NCBI GenBank assembly: GCA_910592005.1
Contig: CAJVPP010002555.1
Coordinates: 1-14,409 of the forward strand
Length of the DNA stretch: 14,409 nt
Source: Funneliformis mosseae
Lineage: Eukaryota > Glomeromycota > Glomeromycetes > Glomerales > Glomeraceae
Direction: 5' to 3'
Shown: in pieces, positions 8,508 to 14,409 of the stretch
How the letters are laid out: each line of letters opens with the position of its first letter
Numbering within the stretch: position 1 is the stretch's first letter
Notes under the pieces: generated by a model
Database searches by the model: none
What the model saw: only the letters and a program-made list of their open reading frames with translations
What the model was told of the DNA's origin: nothing
Position numbers and translations under genes: made by a program

Positions 8508-9389
8508 ATATTTTTCATTATAATAAAATATCTGTTTTATTTGATACAAATAACTCTTTAAAATAAACTTTAAGCTTATCTTTATTTTTTTTTTTTAAAT
8601 ATATGATTAAGAATTTTATCTTTTAAATTATCAGAAGAAATATTAGCATTTGCAATATTTTTGTATTTTTTTTTTTAAATAATTATAATATTTTTTTACT
8701 TCATTAATATAATATCTTTTTCAATTATTAGTTTCATAATATTATAATTTTAATTGTGAATCTATTATTAATTAATTATAAATAATAATTAATAATAAAA
8801 TAATATATAATTTATTTATTTAATTTTATAAATTAATTAACTTATAGCAATAATATAAATAGTTTTATCTATTAATAAATAATATTCTAATATTTTTTTC
8901 TTTGCCAATTTAGCTGCATATTTAATTTCTAATCTATTAATATTATTATCAATTGTATCTTCAATTTTATTTATTAAATAATTATAAACTGAAATACTAT
9001 ATGAAAATGTAGAATATAATTAACCAGTAATAAAATCTGATTCTTTTTTTTAAAAAGTTAAATAAAAATTATTTGTTAAATATTTAAAATAAATTAAAAT
9101 TAAATTCTTTATTAATAAATTATAAACCTGTAAAAATTCTTGTATATCTTTAATAAATCCTATTCATCATTTGAAAGAATATATTTATTAAGATCTTTAT
9201 CAGATGATGTCATATTATAAAGAGCATTTTTAAGTAAACTAGCTCTTTCTAACATCATTTCTGTAGAATTTTAATGAATTTTATATCTATTATTAATTCT
9301 AATTATTGAAGTTTTAATGCAATACATTATTAAAGAAAACTTTTACGTTATTGAGATAAAATACAAATTTTTACTATTAATTTTCTAAG
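8508..9389 (-). pseudogene. hAT transposase fragment, central to C-terminal part
   Basis: On the minus strand this starts with LRKLIVKI right after an intron. It passes a frameshifted *NSTEMMLERA (9240-9270; hAT consensus RWNST..ML.RA), SDKDLNKYILSNDE*DLL (about 9155-9200), QEFLQ, YSTFSYSISVYNYLINKIED (8958-9012) and EYYLLIDKTIYIIAI (8840-8890). It ends with YFKELFVSNKTDILL, two stops and K (8508-8560; consensus YL..P...TDIL.WWK). The stops in *NST, E*DLL and **K sit at expected tryptophans. The stretch about 8600-8830 is too decayed to align. Frameshifts are present. Confidence 0.8.
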
Positions 9390-9458
9390 CTAAATAATAT
9401 ATTAAATAATTTAATTATTATTAATAAAAATACTTTTTATTAAAAAATAAAAACTTAC
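9390..9458 (-). other. Spliceosomal intron of the hAT pseudogene (69 bp)
   Basis: On the minus strand, consensus donor GTAAGT at 9458-9453 follows LLKNILYK, and acceptor TTATTTAG ends at 9390. Removal joins ...LYK to LRKLIVKI in frame (phase 0). The interior is almost pure A+T. Confidence 0.75.
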
Positions 9459-9675
9459 TTTATATAAAATATTTTTTAATAATTCATCAGTTTCTATTTC
9501 TTCATTTAAAATACTTTTATTATTTAGATCTAATGCATGAAGAATTTTAAATACATTTTATATATATATATTAATAATATGAATCAAATTTAATATTTTA
9601 TTTATCTAAACTTATAAAAATTTTTTTTAATATTTTATCTATATTTGATACATTATCATATATAATTACTAAAAT
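9459..9675 (-). pseudogene. hAT transposase exon with second catalytic-Asp motif
   Basis: Minus-strand translation begins ILVIIYDNVSNIDKILKKIF. This matches the hAT block ILaITtDNASNNdkll, whose first Asp is a catalytic residue. After a decayed stretch follow NLIHIINI and NVFKILHALDLNNKSIL, matching H-I-I-N-L and the following helix, then EEIETDELLKNILYK up to the intron at 9458. One stop and a frame change occur around 9590. Confidence 0.8.
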
Positions 9676-9742
9676 CTAAAATTAAAATATAAAAATTATT
9701 AAAATATAAATATAAAAATTATTTTTTAATTAATTTATATAC
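9676..9742 (-). other. Spliceosomal intron of the hAT pseudogene (67 bp)
   Basis: On the minus strand, GTATAT at 9742 follows the AAG codon of FNLSAK, and AATTTTAG ends at 9676. Splicing joins FNLSAK to ILVIIYDNVSN exactly as in intronless hAT homologues (phase 0). Confidence 0.8.
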
Positions 9743-9952
9743 CTTAGCTGAAAGATTAAATTTTTATAAAACTTCTAAAAATTTATTTGCTATATTTTCT
9801 TTAGAATGTGAATCTAATAATTGACAAAAATCTAAAATAATACTTTGCATTTGCCAATTATTATTAATCTAATATATTGAAATTTCAGGAAAAAATAAGT
9901 TGAATTTTACTTATTCAACTATCAATTGTAAATAAAAATAATTAGTTATTTC
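9743..9952 (-). pseudogene. hAT transposase exon with first catalytic-Asp motif
   Basis: On the minus strand, GNN*LFLFTIDS*ISK (9908-9952) corresponds to the hAT motif isfTiDsWtS, whose Asp is catalytic; the stop is at the tryptophan. After a frame change, EISIY*INNNWQMQSIILDF (9838-9900) matches the HWI...W..QsilLdF block, again with a stop at the Trp. DSHSKENIANKFLEVL and KFNLSAK (9743-9830) match the GSHTGKNIA and D.NIS.KI blocks. A TATAG before 9952 is a candidate acceptor for an intron into which the next MITE inserted. Confidence 0.8.
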
Positions 9953-10012
9953 CTATAATTATTTTAATATATATATTAATATTTAATTATAATAATTAAT
10001 TTATAATTATTA

Positions 10013-10202
10013 CAGTCAACTCTTAATATAGTAAACTCTTAATATAACGAATTTTTTAAACAAAATAATAAAAATACTCTTATTATAATGAATTAGTCAA
10101 TCAAATCTTTTAAAATCTTTACTATAACCTTATAGCAAAATTAGGATTTAAGACATAAAGTTTGTTATAATAAAAGTTGATTATAATAAAAATAATTACC
10201 TG
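10013..10202. mobile_element. pogo/Tigger-like MITE, 190 bp, TA-flanked
   Basis: The element begins CAGTCAACTCTTAATATAGT and ends ...AATAATTACCTG. A TA lies on each side (10011-10012 and 10203-10204). The reverse complement of its right end aligns imperfectly with its left end for about 39 bases. Starting CAGT and rich in TATAACGAA-like words, the ends resemble pogo/Tigger terminal repeats. There is no ORF. It sits within or next to a hAT intron. Tandem copies of a 16-17-bp word lie inside the left end. Confidence 0.7.
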
Positions 10203-10204
10203 TA

Positions 10205-10409
10205 ATATTTGATAATTATATGATTAAATTGGAAGCTGAAATTATAATATAAAAAACAAGTTAAAAAAATAAGATTTGTTTTTGTTTTGATTTTCTAATC
10301 AAAAAAAATACTAAGCTTTTTTGAAATTTAATAAAACTCTGTTAAAAGACTCTAGAACCAAAACGTGTATAGTGCAAAAAAAATTCATAAATGATTATAT
10401 ATTCTTTTA
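10205..10409 (-). other. AT-rich spacer, possibly a hAT remnant
   Basis: No reliable coding signal. On the minus strand a short NFQLPI near 10220-10235 could be the hAT stretch just before the first catalytic motif, but it is too short to prove. Nothing else is recognisable. Confidence 0.25.
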
Positions 10410-10575
10410 TATATATGAGTTCTTTATAATAGAAAGGGAGTAAACTACCAAAAAAATTTTTTTTAAGTTATTAAATCTGGATTTATTTTGTTAAAAAAAT
10501 AATATTTAGCTTATAAAATAAAAAAAAAATTTTTTGGTAGTTTCCTCCCTTGCTATTACAAAAAGCCTATATATA
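10410..10575. mobile_element. Long-armed inverted repeat, probable MITE
   Basis: The left arm 10410-10464 contains TAATAGAAAGGGAGTAAACT. The right arm 10521-10575, reverse-complemented, contains TAATAGCAAGGGAGGAAACT. The arms match closely over about 55 bases, with a loop of about 56 bases (10465-10520), and both arms end in TATATATA. This is the architecture of a short foldback MITE inserted at TA. Its relation to the Tc1-like transposase just to the right is unknown. Confidence 0.6.
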
Positions 10576-10599
10576 AATAATATGTTAGTTTATTACGTA

Positions 10600-11450
10600 A
10601 AACTACTATACTATCAGTCATTCTTCTGATTACCTAAGAAATTTATTTACAAACTAATTTACTATATTAGAAAAATTCTAAAATACAATCATTTTACTAT
10701 TGCAAATGAACTTAAGGTTAAATTAGAAAAAAAAGCTCCTGAATTTAAGATTAGCAAACGTACAGTATATCATAAACTTAAAATCTTGAATATATTTCTG
10801 TTATGCTAAGAAAAGTTTCTCTCTTGACCTAGAAAGTAAAGGATATTAAATTGTTTTAATCACATAATCATTTGCATTATAATTGAAAGAAAGTTATTTT
10901 TTGATGAAAAAATACTTCAGATATTTAGAAATACTATTTATATATAATCTTATAATGTATAATTAATTGTCTTTATGGTAAAGCATTTATTCAAGATTTA
11001 TATTTGGGTAGCAATTAGCATTAAAGGAAAATTAGCATCTATTTGTTTACTGAAAATTTGGACTATCATTTGTACTAAAATATTCTAGATGACTATTTGT
11101 ATAATAATGCAAAATATTACTTAGTTGTAACTGGATTTTCTAATAAGACAATTATCTAAAACACACCTTACAAGATATTTAGAGTGACTTAAAAAAATAT
11201 CTTTTAAAAAGAGTTCTTTTTTAACCTTTGTATAGCCCAGACTTAAACTTTATTAAAAATGTATGAGCTATATTAAGAAAAAGATAGAGAAAAGAATTAA
11301 TAATCTAGTGATAAAAGAATTATCTGTGATATTTCCTTAATATAATTTAGCAGAAATGAGATGATCTCAATGATAGTATATTACTTTGATGCATTAATAA
11401 CATGTTAAACTGAATTTAAGTATGTATTGATGCAGAAGAAAAACACATAA
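10600..11450 (+). pseudogene. Tc1-like DDE transposase, heavily decayed
   Basis: Tc1-family transposases cut and paste DNA at TA sites. Seen on the plus strand across several frames: a helix-turn-helix-like segment with TIANELKVKLEKKAP then KISKRTVYHKLKILNI (10690-10800); LFFDEKILQIF near 10895-10925, resembling the first-Asp block (FSDES.F); IYIWVAISIKGKLAS near 11000, resembling VWG.IS..G; LYNNAKYYLV near 11095-11125, resembling QDNA..H; and YSPDLNFIKNV*AILRK (11231-11285), matching SPDLNPIENVW..LK. In the last block the catalytic Glu is Lys and the Trp is TGA, both explained by G-to-A changes; the second Asp is Asn. Its strand is opposite to the surrounding hAT gene, so it is an insertion; exact ends were not found. 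Confidence 0.75.
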
Positions 11451-11519
11451 AATATTAAAAAATTATTAAAAAATGTTCTGTTAGTATTATTCTTTTAAAT
11501 AAAAAAAAATAAATAAAAA

Positions 11520-12046
11520 AATAAAGTTTATACATATTATCAAAAACTATCTCTATTATTTTTTCATTAAAGACTGTATTTTCTTTTATTTATGTAAAAA
11601 TTACATCTAAATTATATTGTAAAATATCTGATAATGATATCATTAAATCAAATTTTAAAAAAAATAATATATCTTAAAATTTTTTCCTTCAATAACTGTA
11701 AATAATTAATCATCAATTATTATTTTATTAAGTAATTTTTTTCTAAATCTTGTAATAAAAACTTTTCTTTTATATTATAGATTCATTTTTAAAAATATTT
11801 TGATGATTATTTCTTATATATCTCTATAATGCTAAAGTAATTTTATTACTAAAATTTTTGCTATTATATAATAAAATTTAATTTAAATTAACTAATCTTT
11901 AATTAAAATATAAATAAAAATATACTAATTTGCAATAATTGCAATTCTAATAATGTTTTAAAGAATTTAATTTAAAATATTTAATAAATTTCAAAAGTTT
12001 TTTTTTTTAAGTTAAGTTTCTTCTTATTCATTATTAGAATTGACAT
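11520..12046 (-). pseudogene. hAT transposase N-terminal part with BED zinc finger
   Basis: A candidate start ATG lies at 12046-12044 (MSILIMNKKK). After a slip in an A run comes KYFKLNSLKHY*NCNYCK (11929-11984), the first half of a BED finger with CX2C. After a 65-bp intron-like segment comes NFSNKITLAL*RYIRNNHQNIF (about 11790-11855), the second half, where the stop is the usual Trp and Tyr replaces the first His. Further on, LLNKIIIDD*LFTVIEGKNF (about 11690-11745) and MISLSDILQYNLDVIFT (about 11600-11650) match the PFs.ie...F and ipsr.ti.. blocks between BED and the catalytic core in hAT proteins. EKIIEIVFDNM (about 11540) is the last recognisable part before the Tc1 insertion. Confidence 0.7.
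11861..11925 (-). other. Candidate intron inside the hAT BED finger (65 bp)
   Basis: On the minus strand, donor GTATAT at 11925 and acceptor TATAATAG ending at 11861 separate the CX2C half from the H half of the BED finger. The length agrees with the other introns of this gene. The flanking frames differ by one base, so an indel must also be assumed. Confidence 0.45.
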
Positions 12047-12214
12047 TTAATTAAATATCTTGATTACTTTATAATATAATTAAATTTAAAAATAGTTTTT
12101 TTTAAAATAAAAATAATAAAGAATTTAAATAAATTATTTAAAATTACAAGCCTTTTTATCTATTTAACATTAATAAAAAATTTTAAAAATAACCAAAGTA
12201 CTTATTTTAAAAGA

Positions 12215-12955
12215 TAAACTACAGAGATTTTTTCCTTTAAAGAAAATATCTTTAGAAGATTTTTCTTTGAAAGAACGTTTTAAAGGTAAATTCTTTAAGG
12301 AAAATACTTCTGAAAGTGATTTTCTTTGAAAAAATATCTTAAAGGTGATTCTCTTTAAGAAAAATATTTCTGAAAGTATTATTTTTGAAAAATCACCTCT
12401 AGAAGTGAGTTTTCTTAAAAAAATACCTTATAAGTAATTTTCTTTAAGGAAAATACCTTCAGAAGTGTTTTCTTTGAAAAAATGTTTCTGAAAGTGTTTT
12501 TCTTAGAAAAAATACCTTAGAGATGATTTTCTTTAAGAGAAATACTTCTAGAAGTATTTTTTTTAGGAAAAAATATCTCAAAGGCAATTTCCTTTAAAAA
12601 AAAATGTCTTTAAAAGTATTTTTATTAGGAAAAATGCCTTAGAAGTAATTTTCTTTAAGAAAAATAATTTTAGAAGTATTTTTCTTAAAAAATACATCAA
12701 AGTGATTTTCTTCAAGAGAAATGCCTTTAAAAATGTAAATCACATTTCAGAGGTAATTCTCTTCAAAGAAAATATCTTCAAAAGTGTTTTTTAGAAAAAA
12801 ATGATTTAGAGATGATTCTCTTTAAGAAAAATGCCTCTAAAAATACAAATCTTTAGAAAATTGCTTTAAAGGTATTTTTCTTTAAATTTTTTATTAAAGA
12901 AATACCTCCAGATATGATTTCTTTAAAGGAAAAGCCACAGAGATAATTTCCTTCA
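12215..12955. repeat. Degenerate 30-bp minisatellite, left array
   Basis: About two dozen tandem units of 28-31 bp, roughly TTTTCTTTAAGAAAAATACC followed by TCTAGAAGTGA. Each unit holds two near-palindromic cores, CTTTAAG flanked by T/C and A/G runs, and TCTAGA. Units are well diverged, so the array is old. No coding function is seen. The array lies upstream of the hAT N-terminus; whether it belongs to that element is unknown. Confidence 0.75.
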
Positions 12956-12959
12956 AAAA

Positions 12960-13790
12960 AATCTCTCTAAAAGTAAAATCCTTAATAGAAATCATTCTAG
13001 AAGTAAAATTCTTTATAGAAATCACTTTGAAAATATTTCTTTTAAAAGGATTGTCTGAAAATATTTTTCTTAAAGAGAAATCATCTAGAAATATTTCTCA
13101 CAAAGTAAATTATTTTAAAATCATTTCTTTTGAAAAGAAAAATTCTAAAAATGTTTCTCTTAAAGAAAATCATTTTAAAAACATTTTTTGATAAAAATCA
13201 TTTTAGAAATGTTTCTCTTGATGAAAATCATTTTGAAAATGTTCCTCTCAAAGGGAATTATTCTGGAAATATTCTTCTAGAAGGAAATCATTCTAAAATT
13301 TTTCTCTCAAAGAGAATTATTCCAAAAATGTTTTTCTTACAAGAAATTATTCTGAAAATGTTTTTTCACAGATAATTATTCCAGAAATATTTCTTTTGTA
13401 GAAAATTATTCTGAAAACATTTTTCTCATAGAAATCATTTTGAAAATATTTCTCTTACAAAAAATCATTCTGGAATATTTCTCTTACAGAAAATTATTAT
13501 AGAAATTTTTTTCTCATAAAAAATCATTTCAGAAATATTTCTCTAAAAAGGAATTGTCTAAAAATATTTTTCTCAAAGGGAATCATTTGGAATATTTCTT
13601 TTGAAAATAATCATTTTGGAATTATTTTTTTCAGATAGAATTATTTCAGAATTATTCCTCTTGAAGGAAATTGTTTTAAAAATATTTTCTCAAAAAAATT
13701 ATTTTAGTAATATTTTTCTCAAAGAGAATCATTTCAAGACAATTTCTCTTAAAGAGAAATTATTTCAGAAATATTTTTCTTAATAAAAAA
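12960..13790. repeat. Degenerate 30-bp minisatellite, right array, opposite orientation
   Basis: Tandem units of about 30 bp, roughly TTTCTCTTAAAGAGAAATCA followed by TTCTAGAAATA. The reverse complement fits the left-array unit better than the forward strand does: the left core is CTTTAAG while here it is CTTAAAG, and the words between cores (AAATCA here, TGATTTT there) are complementary. Because the period is 30 bp, ORFs with loose 10-residue repeats (I/F-L-K-M-F-L-K-E types) open by chance at 13130-13375 and 13601-13783 in the same frame. I do not regard them as genes. Confidence 0.7.
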
Positions 13791-13901
13791 CGTTTTTTTC
13801 AATAAAATTTTATTTTAAAATATGAATGCAAGTCAAACAAGACAGCTTATAAGCTAGTTTAGCTTAATTTAATTTGTTAATTAATCTTCTGAAATGAGTC
13901 A

Positions 13902-13928
13902 AGCTGAGTCAAAAAAAGTGACTCAGCT
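13902..13928. other. Perfect 10-bp hairpin
   Basis: AGCTGAGTCA (13902-13911) and TGACTCAGCT (13919-13928) are perfectly complementary around a 7-base loop AAAAAAG. TGAGTCA/TGACTCA are also AP-1/Gcn4-like words, though this is probably coincidence of the pentamer repeat. Confidence 0.6.
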
Positions 13929-14292
13929 CAAGCTAGTAGCAAGCCAAGTTAAACTGACTTATGCAAAGTTTAAGATTTATATATTATATTTATACTTTTA
14001 TCTAATCATCAGCAAGTTTTTAGATAAATGTATAAAGTATTATTTAACACTATATGTTGCTTAATACCAAAATGTGTAAAGCAATAAACTCTATATAAAC
14101 TAATGCATTTAAAAATTATATAGCTCAATGTATAAAATAATATAACATATTAAAAATATATTACTTTTGTTAAAAAACCTGTTGAATTTTATTGAAAATG
14201 TATATTATCATATTAAAAATACATATATCTATCAATTTTTAGTTAAACAATATATTAAAAAATGTAAATTTTATTATATATAGAGTTCTGAA

Positions 14293-14340
14293 TGAGTTGA
14301 GTTGAGTCGAGTTTAAAGATCAACTCTATTCAACTCTCTT
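14293..14340. repeat. Imperfect inverted repeat of GAGTT/AACTC units
   Basis: GAGTTGAGTTGAGTCGAGTT (from 14294) faces CAACTCTATTCAACTCTC (14321-14338) across a short TAAAGAT spacer. The right arm reverse-complements to GAGTTGAATAGAGTTG, which pairs with most of the left arm. Confidence 0.5.
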
Positions 14341-14409
14341 TTTTCGAGTCAAGTCGAGTCAAATTTATTTTATAAAATCTTTCAATTTGATTTGATTTGA
14401 GTTATATAA

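Larger units (their letters stand above)
98..12046 (-). pseudogene. hAT-superfamily transposase gene, split by nested insertions
   Basis: This is the whole footprint of one decayed cut-and-paste DNA transposase on the minus strand. In N-to-C order the recognisable parts are: BED zinc finger (11932-11984, CNYC), an IEGKNFK-type region (about 11700), the first catalytic-Asp motif TIDS*ISK (about 9910-9930), NNNWQMQSIILDF and DSHSKENIANKF (9780-9870), the second catalytic-Asp motif YDNVSN (about 9650), HIINI and LHALDLN (9530-9590), *NSTEMMLERA (9240-9270), YNYLINKIED (8958-8990), TDILL**K (8515-8535), HENEYPNLFKMAKDYL (873-922) and ERIFLNRTDLVIQKR (165-215). These match the hAT blueprint including the C-terminal dimerisation region. 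The footprint is far longer than a hAT gene because a LINE and at least three DNA elements sit inside it. Several introns are visible. Stops and frameshifts make it non-functional. No hAT terminal repeats or 8-bp target duplication were identified. Confidence 0.85.
13820..14409. repeat. GAGTC/GACTC-rich low-complexity segment with hairpins
   Basis: Two clusters (13835-13960 and 14290-14400) are filled with the pentamers GAGTC, GAGTT, AAGTC and their complements. They are separated by plain AT-rich sequence with no ORF. An AGCTTATAAGCT palindrome lies at 13844-13855. The two clusters may be the edges of one repeat element, but no target duplication was found and the window ends here. Confidence 0.4.

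Noticed and set aside
8600..8830. Additional gene between hAT blocks
   Set aside because: Only AT-rich decayed sequence with many stops. It is collinear with the expected variable part of the hAT protein.
840..11945. Alternative genetic code with stop codons read as tryptophan
   Set aside because: All three stop codons occur at Trp positions, together with frameshifts and other transition-type losses, so decay is simpler. TAA and TAG are also the natural ends of LINE ORF1 and ORF2.
12047..12214. hAT promoter or terminal repeat upstream of the candidate start
   Set aside because: No inverted end matching the sequence near 80-100 and no 8-bp duplication could be found by eye.
12215..13790. 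CRISPR-like array
   Set aside because: Units are contiguous and degenerate with no spacers of unique sequence, and the context is eukaryotic.

Overview
The window is a very AT-rich, gene-poor eukaryotic interval made almost entirely of decayed transposable elements. I see no intact host gene, rRNA, tRNA or CRISPR array. The base composition, the short AT-rich introns (65-72 bp) inside a BED/hAT transposase, and the LINE with a C-terminal RNase H and CCHC tail suggest a repeat-rich fungal genome, perhaps an arbuscular mycorrhizal fungus such as Rhizophagus. That assignment is inference; I could not run a search.

The oldest recognisable layer is one minus-strand hAT-superfamily transposase gene. 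It runs from its N-terminal BED finger near 12046 to its C-terminal dimerisation motif near 98. It is broken by later insertions: (a) a 559-bp TA-flanked element with terminal inverted repeats at 312-870; (b) a near full-length non-LTR retrotransposon at 973-8462, with a 21-A tail and a perfect 17-bp target-site duplication (956-972 and 8463-8479); (c) a 190-bp pogo-like MITE at 10013-10202; (d) a block at about 10410-11450 holding a long-armed palindrome and a broken Tc1-like transposase. Removing these in silico leaves hAT motifs in the correct order. The left edge (1-74) is probably the end of another Tc1/mariner element.

The LINE (plus strand, visibly richer in G+C than its surroundings) has ORF1 (RRM-like region, CX2CX4HX4C knuckle, coiled coil). 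Its stop codon overlaps the ORF2 start as TAATG. ORF2 has an APE-type endonuclease, a reverse transcriptase, RNase H and a CCHC-like tail. The copy is dead: in-frame stops, two frameshifts, and an internal deletion that removes RT motif B. Many stops in the LINE, and especially in the hAT gene, fall where tryptophan is expected. This fits C-to-T decay of TGG read from the opposite strand.

The right third holds about 1.6 kb of degenerate 30-bp minisatellite (12215-13790). Its two halves appear to be in opposite orientation, so it is a giant imperfect inverted repeat. It is followed by a GAGTC/GACTC-rich segment with small hairpins (13820-14409).
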